From positions 1-5,734 of the forward strand of contig JACIXM010000463.1 in the NCBI GenBank assembly GCA_014360395.1: a stretch of 5,734 nt of DNA. The letters run 5' to 3'. Below, in pieces: positions 1 to 4,954 of the stretch. Origin of the DNA: Actinotalea sp. GTDB taxonomy: Bacteria; Actinomycetota; Actinomycetes; Actinomycetales; Cellulomonadaceae. Every line of letters starts with the position of its first letter. Position 1 is the first letter of the stretch. The notes under the pieces are model-generated. The model saw nothing but the letters and a program-made list of their open reading frames with translations. It was not told the DNA's origin and did no database searches. A program made the position numbers and the translations under genes.

Positions 1-1
1 C

Positions 2-898
2 GAGAGCCCGCTAGGCGTCGACGCCGAGCAGATCGAGGGCTACCTCGCCCAGGCCCAGGAGCAGCTGCAGGCGAACAGCGACACCATCGTCTCCGGGGCG
101 CTCGCGGTGACCACGACCGTCGGCAGCGTGCTGGCCGGGACGCTCATCGCCCTGTTCGTCCTGATCTTCTTCCTCAAGGACGGGCCGATGATCGGCGCCT
201 GGCTCGTCCGCCTGCTGCCCACCACCGCCCGCCACCAGGCCTGGGAGGCCTCCCGCCGCGGCCTGGTCACCCTCTCCTCGTACGTGCGCGCGCAGATCCT
301 CGTCGCGCTGGTCGACGCGATCGGCATCGGCCTGGGCGCGGCGATCCTCGGGCTGCCCCTGGTCGTGCCGCTGACCGTCCTGGTCTTCCTCGCGTCCTTC
401 ATCCCCTTCGTGGGGGCGATCGCGACCGGCGCCATCGCCGTGCTGGTCGCCCTGGTCGACCAGGGACCGGGGGCGGCCGTGATCATGTTCCTCATCGTGC
501 TGGGGGTGCAGCAGCTCGAGGGCAACGTCCTCCAGCCCCTGCTGCTGGGGCACGCCGTCTCCCTCCACCCGGTCGCCGTCCTGCTCGCCGTGACCGCGGG
601 GTCGCTCACCGCCGGGATCCTCGGCGCGCTGCTGGCCGTCCCGCTGACGGCCACGCTCAACACGGTGGTGCTCTACCTGCACGGCAAGGACAAGTTCCCC
701 TGGCTCGGCCGGGACCCGGGCGGTCTGGACCGGCGACTGGAACGGCTCTCCGCCCCGCCGCCCGAGCCACCCCGACGCATCCGTGCCTCGGCGCCCCACG
801 GCGCGACGGCGGGGGGTGCTCTCGGCCCGCGCGGGGACGCCACCGCGGCGCCGGCGGCGTCCGGGAGCGGGACCGGTGACGACGGGGACGGCCGGTGA
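2..898 (+). CDS. AI-2E family transporter (UPF0118/PerM-like membrane protein), 5'-truncated
   Basis: The frame is open from base 2, so the start lies outside the window; 298 C-terminal residues are visible. Family members are polytopic inner-membrane proteins of about 350-400 residues, named for autoinducer-2 export in one member; others are reported as ion antiporters, so the substrate here is unknown. Visible in order: the end of an extracytoplasmic/soluble segment (residues 1-35), a membrane helix at about 40-62 ending in the family-like FFLKDGP, a cytoplasmic amphipathic stretch (67-97), then hydrophobic helices at about 98-118, 119-145, 155-171 and 188-227. The segment LEGNVLQPLLLG (about 172-183) is a strong family signature. 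A Pro/Arg/Gly/Ala-rich hydrophilic tail (about 230-298) is probably cytoplasmic and disordered. The TGA stop overlaps the next gene's GTG by four bases, which implies co-transcription with ilvA. The family call is firm; transport of AI-2 should not be assumed. Confidence 0.9.
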   Translation, partial: ESPLGVDAEQIEGYLAQAQEQLQANSDTIVSGALAVTTTVGSVLAGTLIALFVLIFFLKDGPMIGAWLVRLLPTTARHQAWEASRRGLVTLSSYVRAQILVALVDAIGIGLGAAILGLPLVVPLTVLVFLASFIPFVGAIATGAIAVLVALVDQGPGAAVIMFLIVLGVQQLEGNVLQPLLLGHAVSLHPVAVLLAVTAGSLTAGILGALLAVPLTATLNTVVLYLHGKDKFPWLGRDPGGLDRRLERLSAPPPEPPRRIRASAPHGATAGGALGPRGDATAAPAASGSGTGDDGDGR

Positions 899-2106
899 CC
901 GCTGACCGCCTCGGCCCGGCCGACGTCGCCGCGGCGGCCGAGCTCGTGCAGTCCGTCGCCCGCCGCACCCCGGTGCTCGACAGCCGCGCCGTCTCGACGC
1001 TCGCCGGCGGTCCCGTGCTGCTGAAGTGCGAGAACCTCCAGCGCTCCGGCTCCTACAAGGTCCGGGGCGCGTTCGTCCGGCTCTCCCGGCTGTCCGAGGA
1101 GGAGCGGTCCCGCGGCGTCGTCGCGGCCAGCGCCGGCAACCACGCCCAGGGCGTCGCGCTCGCTGCGGGCCGCCTGGGCGTCCGGGCGACGGTCTTCATG
1201 CCCCAGGGAGCGGCGCTGCCCAAGGTGGCCGCCACGCAGCAGTACGGCGCTCACGTCGAGCTCGGCGGGGACTCCGTCGACGACGCCCTGGCGCGCGCGC
1301 AGGAGCACGCCGAGCGGACCGGTGCCGTCCTGGTCCACCCTTTCGACCACCCCGACGTCGTGGCCGGTCAGGGGACCGTGGGCCGCGAGATCCTCGAGCA
1401 GGTGCCGGACGTCCGGACGATCGTGGTGCCCGTCGGTGGGGGCGGGCTGGCGGCGGGCATCGTCGCCGCCCTGGGGGACGACCACCCCGAGGTCGAGGTG
1501 GTCGGCGTCCAGGCGGCTGCTGCCGCGGCCTACCCGCCCTCGCTCGAGGCGGGCCGCCCGCTGACGGTGCCGCTGCGCTCGACCATGGCGGACGGCATCG
1601 CCGTCGGCCGGCCGGGCGACGTCCCCTTCCGGCTCCTGCACGACCGGCACGTCCCGGTGCGCACGGTGTCGGAGGAGGACCTGTCCCGCGCCCTGCTCAT
1701 GCTCCTCGAGCGGTCCAAGACCGTCGTGGAACCGGCGGGCGCCGCGGGCGTCGCGTCGATCCTGGCCGGGCACCCGGTGCGGACCCCGGCGGTCGTCGTG
1801 CTCTCCGGTGGCAACATCGACCCGCTGCTCCTGCTGCGCGTCGTCCGGCACGGGCTCGCCTCCGCAGGGCGCTACCTGCAGCTGCGGGTGCGGGTCGACG
1901 ACCGGCCGGGACGGCTCGCGGCGATGGTCGGGGAGGTCGCGTCGGTCGGCGGCAACATCACCCACGTCGGGCACGTCCGGACCGGGGTCGACCTCGCGAT
2001 CGACGAGGTCGAGGTCGGGCTGCAGGTCGAGACCCGGGGGCCGCAGCACAGCGCCGAGGTCGTCGAGCGGCTGCGCGCCGCCGGCTACCGCGTCACCGAC
2101 GGCTGA
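895..2106 (+). CDS. ilvA: Threonine ammonia-lyase (threonine dehydratase), medium form with one C-terminal ACT domain
   Basis: Cytoplasmic PLP enzyme converting L-threonine to 2-oxobutanoate and ammonia, the first committed step to isoleucine. The 403 residues fit the single-ACT form rather than the roughly 510-residue E. coli IlvA. The PLP fold spans about residues 8-320. SGSYKVRGAF (51-60) carries the Schiff-base lysine K55, SAGNHAQG (79-86) binds the substrate carboxylate, VPVGGGGLAAG (178-188) is the glycine loop holding the PLP phosphate, EPAGAAG is at 279-285 and SGGNID at 304-309. Residues 327-403 form an ACT domain with DRPGRLA (337-343), usual for allosteric control by branched-chain amino acids; the ligand cannot be read from sequence. 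The GTG start overlaps the upstream stop (GTGA) and has only a weak GGGGA purine run before it, so translation is probably coupled to the transporter gene. A serine/threonine dehydratase with other preference is possible, but the ACT domain favours IlvA. Confidence 0.95.
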   Translation: MTADRLGPADVAAAAELVQSVARRTPVLDSRAVSTLAGGPVLLKCENLQRSGSYKVRGAFVRLSRLSEEERSRGVVAASAGNHAQGVALAAGRLGVRATVFMPQGAALPKVAATQQYGAHVELGGDSVDDALARAQEHAERTGAVLVHPFDHPDVVAGQGTVGREILEQVPDVRTIVVPVGGGGLAAGIVAALGDDHPEVEVVGVQAAAAAAYPPSLEAGRPLTVPLRSTMADGIAVGRPGDVPFRLLHDRHVPVRTVSEEDLSRALLMLLERSKTVVEPAGAAGVASILAGHPVRTPAVVVLSGGNIDPLLLLRVVRHGLASAGRYLQLRVRVDDRPGRLAAMVGEVASVGGNITHVGHVRTGVDLAIDEVEVGLQVETRGPQHSAEVVERLRAAGYRVTDG

Positions 2107-2126
2107 GCCGACCGTCCTCGGGACGT

Positions 2127-2160
2127 CGACGGCCCCCGCGCCGGAGCACGGGGGCCGTCG
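2127..2160. terminator. Hairpin between convergent ilvA and greA, probable bidirectional terminator
   Basis: Bases 2127-2138 (CGACGGCCCCCG) are perfectly complementary to 2149-2160, a 12-bp GC-rich stem with a 10-base loop. It begins 20 bases after the ilvA stop and ends 15 bases before the greA stop on the other strand. There is no clear U-tract on either side, as is common for actinobacterial terminators. Position and symmetry support a shared terminator; actual termination is inferred. Confidence 0.75.
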
Positions 2161-2175
2161 GTCAGGGCGTCCCTG

Positions 2176-2664
2176 TCAGGGCTGGAAGGGCTTCGCCTCG
2201 TGGATCACCACGGGGATCTGGCGGCCGGTCGGCGCCTCGTACGACGTCTCGTCGCCCGCCGAGCGGCCGATGATCGCGGCGCCGAGCGGGGACCTCTCGG
2301 AGTAGACCTCGATGTCCGTGCCGTCGGCGACCTCGCGGGAGCCGAGCAGGAACGTCATGCGGTCGCCGGCCACCGTCGCGGTGACGACCATGCCGGGCTC
2401 GACCACGCCGTCGTCGGGCGGGGCCTCCCCGACCACGGCGTTGCGCAGGATCTCCTGGAGCTGCTGGATGCGCGCCTCCTGCTTGGCCTGCTCCTCGCGG
2501 GCCGCGTGGTAGCCGCCGTTCTCCTTGAGGTCGCCCTCCGAGCGCGCCGCCTCGATCTTCTCGGCGATGTCGCGCCGGCCGACCGTCGTCAGCTGGTGGA
2601 GCTCGGCGGTCAGGCGGTCGTGCGCCTCCTGGGTCAGCCAGGTGACGGTGGTGGACTCGGTCAC
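2176..2664 (-). CDS. greA: Transcription elongation factor GreA
   Basis: GreA enters the RNA polymerase secondary channel and stimulates the polymerase to cleave the 3' end of a backtracked transcript, rescuing stalled complexes. The product is 162 residues, normal for the family. Residues 1-80 form the antiparallel coiled coil; GDLKENGGYHAA (44-55) is the tip signature, with D45 and E48 at the positions of E. coli D41 and E44, which coordinate the catalytic Mg2+. Residues about 85-160 are the FKBP-like domain, with SPLGAAIIG (125-133) matching the conserved SP...IG segment. I chose the GTG at 2664 because AAAGGAGC lies five bases upstream and the protein then begins like its family; a longer frame open to 2802 adds an unfamiliar low-quality N-terminus. 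Convergent with ilvA, and downstream of the DUF4307 gene on the same strand but separated from it by 330 bases, so probably with its own promoter. Confidence 0.96.
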   Translation of the reverse strand: MTESTTVTWLTQEAHDRLTAELHQLTTVGRRDIAEKIEAARSEGDLKENGGYHAAREEQAKQEARIQQLQEILRNAVVGEAPPDDGVVEPGMVVTATVAGDRMTFLLGSREVADGTDIEVYSERSPLGAAIIGRSAGDETSYEAPTGRQIPVVIHEAKPFQP

Positions 2665-2668
2665 GGTC

Positions 2669-2676
2669 GCTCCTTT
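2669..2676 (-). promoter_or_regulatory. Ribosome binding site of greA
   Basis: On the minus strand the sequence reads AAAGGAGC, a near-ideal Shine-Dalgarno, with five bases between AGGAG and the GTG at 2664. This decides the greA start against longer in-frame alternatives. Confidence 0.85.
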
Positions 2677-2820
2677 CGAGCTCCTCGTCGTGCGGCGCGG
2701 TCGGCGCCGGGCACTCCTCGATGCTGTGTCGGGTACTGCTGCGGTCTGAAGCTGTGTTCGTCGGTCGGCCGTCCCGGTCGCCCCGACGTGCTCGTGGTGC
2801 ACGCCCGGACGCGGTGCACA

Positions 2821-2835
2821 CGACGCCGGGCGTCG
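2821..2835 (-). other. Small stem-loop in greA upstream region
   Basis: CGACGC (2821-2826) pairs perfectly with GCGTCG (2830-2835) around a three-base loop. Alone this is weak in DNA of this GC content; it is listed because it is one of a series in the putative greA leader. Confidence 0.35.
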
Positions 2836-2864
2836 GATGGTGGTGGCCGCTGCCCGGCCGACGT

Positions 2865-2882
2865 GCCGCGCCTCGGCGCGGC
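2865..2882 (-). other. Seven-bp hairpin with four-base loop in greA upstream region
   Basis: GCCGCGC (2865-2871) is perfectly complementary to GCGCGGC (2876-2882), leaving a CTCG loop (CGAG on the transcript if it runs toward greA). It lies about 200 bases before the greA start. It could be a leader structure or an attenuator-like stem; no U-tract follows. Confidence 0.45.
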
Positions 2883-2903
2883 GACCCTCGTGCGGGCGCA
2901 GGT

Positions 2904-2917
2904 CACACCACGGTGTG
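2904..2917. repeat. Interrupted palindrome CACACC-AC-GGTGTG, possible operator
   Basis: Perfect 6-bp inverted arms (2904-2909 and 2912-2917) are separated by two bases. It stands about 30 bases downstream of the TACACT box in the greA direction, where a bound repressor could block transcription. It is less GC-rich than its surroundings. No regulator is identified, so an operator role is inference. Confidence 0.4.
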
Positions 2918-2945
2918 CAACGCCCCTCGGGCGCGGGAAACGTCC

Positions 2946-2951
2946 AGTGTA
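2946..2951 (-). promoter_or_regulatory. Candidate -10 element of a greA promoter
   Basis: The minus strand reads TACACT, which keeps the key A2 and T6 of the TATAAT consensus and stands out in a GC-rich region. Transcription would start near 2939-2941. No good -35 hexamer is visible at 16-19 bases upstream (the best positions read CAGGTC or ACAGGT), so this is a partial match only. It lies between the DUF4307 stop and greA, fitting independent greA transcription. Confidence 0.4.
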
Positions 2952-2962
2952 GCCCGGATCGG

Positions 2963-2994
2963 GCGGCCGACCTGTGCGGACGTCGGACGGCCGC
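2963..2994 (-). terminator. Possible hairpin terminator after the DUF4307 gene
   Basis: GCGGCCG (2963-2969) is perfectly complementary to CGGCCGC (2988-2994), beginning on the minus strand directly after the DUF4307 stop codon. The 18-base loop is large, an alternative CCGAC/GTCGG pairing exists within it (2967-2971 with 2982-2986), and there is no U-tract, so support is modest. Confidence 0.3.
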
Positions 2995-3414
2995 TCAGCG
3001 GTCGACGACCTCGCACGTGTCGACGATGCCCGTGACGGCCTGCTCGGAGGTGCGGACGACGGTCCTCAGCCGCACCGCCGTGGAGGACGCCGCAGCGACG
3101 TCGACCTCGACCACGCCGACCTGCGCGTACTGCTGGTTCAGGGCCTGGACCGTGCACCGTACGGGGACGGAGGGGTCGATGCGCGCCACCTCGAAGACCA
3201 CCTCGACCTGGTCCGCGCCGTCGATGGTGAAGCCGACGTCCGTCCAGGTCACCGGCGTCCGGGCCGCGCCGAACCCGATCCACAGCGCGCCCGCGACGCC
3301 CAGCACGCCGAGTGCCCACAGGGCGGTCCGCCCGGCGCGGCGGCGGCGCTCGTCCGGGACCGGCCCGTACCGTCCCGGGGGCGGCCGCAGGGGCGTCTGG
3401 TCCATCGTGGCCAC
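2995..3414 (-). CDS. DUF4307 domain-containing single-pass membrane protein
   Basis: Function unknown. The family is actinobacterial and, as I recall, typically sits beside greA and mca (Rv1081c in M. tuberculosis). The 139-residue product has a Pro/Arg-rich cytoplasmic N-terminus ending in DERRRRAGR (21-29), one membrane helix at about 31-50, and an extracytoplasmic domain of about 90 residues predicted to be mostly beta strand. The positive-inside rule places the C-terminal domain outside. Two cysteines, C87 in VRCTVQALNQQYAQVG (85-100) and C134 near the C-terminus, are the only ones and could form a disulfide. The start is uncertain: GTG at 3414 (MATMDQ) lies three bases after GAGGAG, and ATG at 3405 (MDQTPL) lies twelve bases after it. 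I report the GTG; the difference is three residues. The gene diverges from mca across about 200 bases. The family call is confident from overall architecture and context. Confidence 0.85.
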   Translation of the reverse strand: MATMDQTPLRPPPGRYGPVPDERRRRAGRTALWALGVLGVAGALWIGFGAARTPVTWTDVGFTIDGADQVEVVFEVARIDPSVPVRCTVQALNQQYAQVGVVEVDVAAASSTAVRLRTVVRTSEQAVTGIVDTCEVVDR

Positions 3415-3417
3415 GGT

Positions 3418-3423
3418 CTCCTC
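3418..3423 (-). promoter_or_regulatory. Ribosome binding site of the DUF4307 gene
   Basis: GAGGAG on the minus strand, three bases before the GTG at 3414 and twelve before the ATG at 3405. Aligning only GAGG with the anti-Shine-Dalgarno gives five bases to the GTG, a normal spacing. Confidence 0.6.
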
Positions 3424-3606
3424 GTGTCGGTCGGTGGTGCGACCATTGTCCCCGACGTGACAACGCCGCCGGACCCGCGCCCGGGCCCGGCGCCGTGCGC
3501 CGGGTGGCTCGGCCGGGTCGACCGTCGCGCACCGATGCGAGAGCGTCGACCCGGACCGTCCCGAGAGGAAGCAGAGGTGGAGTGGTGACCGCAGCGGGGT
3601 CTGCGC

Positions 3607-3612
3607 AGGAGG
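3607..3612 (+). promoter_or_regulatory. Candidate ribosome binding site of mca
   Basis: AGGAGG, a full Shine-Dalgarno core, lies 11 bases before the ATG at 3624, slightly longer than ideal spacing. A competing weaker GAGG at 3574-3577 lies seven bases before an in-frame GTG at 3585, so the start is not settled by this alone. Confidence 0.55.
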
Positions 3613-3623
3613 ACGAGCGCCCG

Positions 3624-4568
3624 ATGGGGACGGCAGCGCCCGTGGACGCGTCGACGGGCGCGGCCGGCGGCGCTCGCGCCGGCCTGCGCCTCATGGCCGT
3701 CCACGCACACCCCGACGACGAGTCGAGCAAGGGCGCGGCGACGACGGCGCGGTACGCGGCCGAGGGCGTGGAGGTGCTCGTCGTCACCTGCACCGGCGGG
3801 GAGCGCGGCAGCGTGCTCAACCCCCGCTACGTCGACCCGCCGCAGACGGCCGAGGAGCTGGCATCCGTCCGCCGTGAGGAGATGGCGGGCGCCGCCGCGG
3901 CCCTGGGCGTGCGGCAGCACTGGCTGGGCTTCGTCGACTCCGGCCTGCCGGAGGGGGACCCGCTCCCGCCGCTGCCGGAGGGCTGCTTCGCGCTCGTCCC
4001 GCTGGAGCAGGCGGCGGCGCCGCTCGTGGAGCTGGTGCGTTCCTTCCGCCCGCACGTCATGACGACGTACGACCCGAGCGGGGGTTACCCCCACCCCGAC
4101 CACATCATGTGCCACAAGGTCGCGTTCGAGGCCTTCCACGCCGCCGGGGACGGTGAGCGCTACCGGGGCCACGGCGAGCCGTGGCAGCCGCTCAAGCTCT
4201 ACTACAACCACGACTTCTCCCTGCACCGGATGCGCACGGTGCACGAGGCGCTGCAGGAGGCGGGGCGCGAGTCGCCGTTCGGCGACTGGATCGAGTCGCG
4301 CGCCGTGCGGGAGGTGCCCGAGCGGCCCGTCACCACGCGGGTGCCCTGCGCGGAGCACTTCCCGGCGCGGGACGCGGCGCTGCGGGCGCACGCGACGCAG
4401 ATCGACCCCGAGGGCTTCTTCTTCGCGGTGCCGCGGGACATCGAGGCGCGCGTGTGGCCCGTGGAGGAGTACGAGCTCGCGGAGTCCCACGTGCCGACGA
4501 CGACGTCACCGCCCGAGGAGGACCTCTTCGCCGGGATCCACCTCGACGACGTGGCGGGGGTGCGGTGA
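3624..4568 (+). CDS. mca: Mycothiol S-conjugate amidase
   Basis: Zinc amidase of the LmbE/PIG-L fold that hydrolyses mycothiol S-conjugates (MS-R) to GlcN-Ins and the N-acetylcysteine S-conjugate, which is exported as a mercapturic acid; cytoplasmic detoxification. The 314-residue product has MAVHAHPDDESSKGAAT at 24-40. By analogy with MshB/Mca structures, H29 and D32 plus H160 of YPHPDH (155-160) bind zinc, D31 is the general base and H157 assists. K36 occupies the position of M. tuberculosis Mca K19, where the deacetylase MshB has serine, supporting Mca over MshB. Further Mca-like segments are TGGERG (57-62), WLGFVDSGLP (100-109), FRPHVMTTYD (141-150), LRAHATQIDP (253-262) and LFAGI (301-305). 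The ATG follows AGGAGG but leaves about 17 extra Ala/Gly-rich residues before the conserved core; in-frame GTGs at 3582/3585 would lengthen this further. The stop overlaps the next ATG by one base (TGATG), implying an operon. Confidence 0.95.
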   Translation: MGTAAPVDASTGAAGGARAGLRLMAVHAHPDDESSKGAATTARYAAEGVEVLVVTCTGGERGSVLNPRYVDPPQTAEELASVRREEMAGAAAALGVRQHWLGFVDSGLPEGDPLPPLPEGCFALVPLEQAAAPLVELVRSFRPHVMTTYDPSGGYPHPDHIMCHKVAFEAFHAAGDGERYRGHGEPWQPLKLYYNHDFSLHRMRTVHEALQEAGRESPFGDWIESRAVREVPERPVTTRVPCAEHFPARDAALRAHATQIDPEGFFFAVPRDIEARVWPVEEYELAESHVPTTTSPPEEDLFAGIHLDDVAGVR

Positions 4569-4954
4569 TGGCCGCCGGCCCGGTCGCGGCCTCCGCGGCG
4601 GTCACCCGGGTGGTCCTGGCCGCGGGCGGCGGGGACGACGGCCTGCGTCCGGACCTGGAGCCGATGGACGTGACGCCGGGCGTGGTCGGGTTCGCGGTGA
4701 CGGCGCTCGTCGTCGCGGGCCTCATCGGGCTGCTGCTGTCGATGGTGGTCAAGCTCCGGCGCGTGAACCTGGGCGCCGAGCGTCCCGCGCCCCCGTGGGC
4801 GGACCCCGAGCAGGACGGGACCGCGGGGGAGGGCGTCGCGGACGCCGACGACGGGGACCGGCCGCGGACGCGCGGCGCGGGCCCGGACGGCGCGGAGCCG
4901 GACGGCGCGGAGCCGGACGGCGGCTCGGCAGGACCGCCGGGCGGCGGGCGGTGA
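4568..4954 (+). CDS. Small single-pass membrane protein linked to mca (Rv1083-like by position)
   Basis: Function unknown. The 128-residue product has a short N-terminus (1-35) with Ala-rich and acidic stretches, one strong membrane helix at about 38-61, a basic juxtamembrane KLRRVNL (62-68), and a long hydrophilic Pro/Gly/Asp/Glu-rich tail (70-128) that looks disordered. Positive charges after the helix place the tail in the cytoplasm with the N-terminus outside. I recall a small membrane protein of this plan directly after mca in mycobacteria; that rests on position and architecture, not alignment. The ATG overlaps the mca stop (TGATG); a GTG at 4565 would add one residue. The tail contains a 15-bp tandem repeat giving GAEPD repeats. 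The stop overlaps the next gene's GTG by four bases, so the three genes are probably translated in series. The reading frame is supported by tight overlaps at both ends and by the clear membrane helix. Confidence 0.8.
   Translation: MAAGPVAASAAVTRVVLAAGGGDDGLRPDLEPMDVTPGVVGFAVTALVVAGLIGLLLSMVVKLRRVNLGAERPAPPWADPEQDGTAGEGVADADDGDRPRTRGAGPDGAEPDGAEPDGGSAGPPGGGR
4883..4922 (+). repeat. 15-bp tandem repeat within the small membrane protein gene
   Basis: The unit CCGGACGGCGCGGAG occurs exactly at 4883-4897 and 4898-4912, followed by ten matching bases at 4913-4922, about 2.7 copies. It keeps the frame and encodes PDGAE-PDGAE-PDG in the cytoplasmic tail. Being a multiple of three, copy-number change would lengthen or shorten the tail without a frameshift. 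Confidence 0.85.

Larger units (their letters stand above)
2665..2994. other. Non-coding region / probable greA leader
   Basis: About 330 bases between the greA start and the DUF4307 stop hold no convincing gene. Frames open on both strands here give Arg/Pro-rich translations with no recognisable domain and no supported start. I see no tRNA. Going toward greA on the minus strand, the region holds a hairpin just after the DUF4307 stop (2994-2963), a TACACT -10-like box (2951-2946), a small stem-loop (2933-2921), a 14-bp palindrome (2917-2904), a 7-bp tetraloop hairpin (2882-2865) and a 6-bp triloop hairpin (2835-2821). If the -10 box is real, the greA mRNA has a leader of roughly 275 nt. Confidence 0.6.
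3415..3623. promoter_or_regulatory. Divergent intergenic region between DUF4307 gene and mca
   Basis: Promoters for both directions should lie here. On the minus strand GACAAT (3450-3445) is a 4/6 match to a -10 box that keeps A2 and T6, and would give a short leader to the DUF4307 start; no clear -35 is seen. Two imperfectly supported dyads lie side by side: GGTCG-N6-CGACC (3429-3444) and TTGTC-N8-GACAA (3446-3463). The second is AT-richer than its surroundings and could be an operator. I cannot place a confident mca promoter; its -10 box is not obvious. Confidence 0.4.

Noticed and set aside
673..2049. 458-codon minus-strand open frame antisense to ilvA
   Set aside because: Composition is that of a GC-rich shadow frame; the plus strand encodes all PLP-enzyme motifs and an ACT domain.
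2730..2750. TTCAGA and TACCCG as a second greA promoter on the minus strand
   Set aside because: Spacing is only nine bases, and the -10 candidate lacks the conserved final T.
2665..2802. Upstream in-frame extension of greA to 208 residues
   Set aside because: The added residues do not resemble GreA, and a strong ribosome site sits directly before GTG 2664.
2661..2906. Possible 81-residue minus-strand small gene upstream of greA
   Set aside because: Arg/Pro-rich translation, overlaps the greA ribosome site, no Shine-Dalgarno of its own and no domain.
2200..2952. 250-codon plus-strand open frame over greA and its upstream region
   Set aside because: Antisense shadow of greA; low-quality translation and no ribosome site.
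3312..3623. Long N-terminal extension of mca upstream to 3312
   Set aside because: It would overlap the divergent DUF4307 coding region and its promoter, and the translation there is unstructured Pro/Arg/Gly-rich sequence.
3249..4490. 413-codon minus-strand open frame antisense to mca
   Set aside because: No recognisable domain; the opposite strand is mca with intact zinc ligands.
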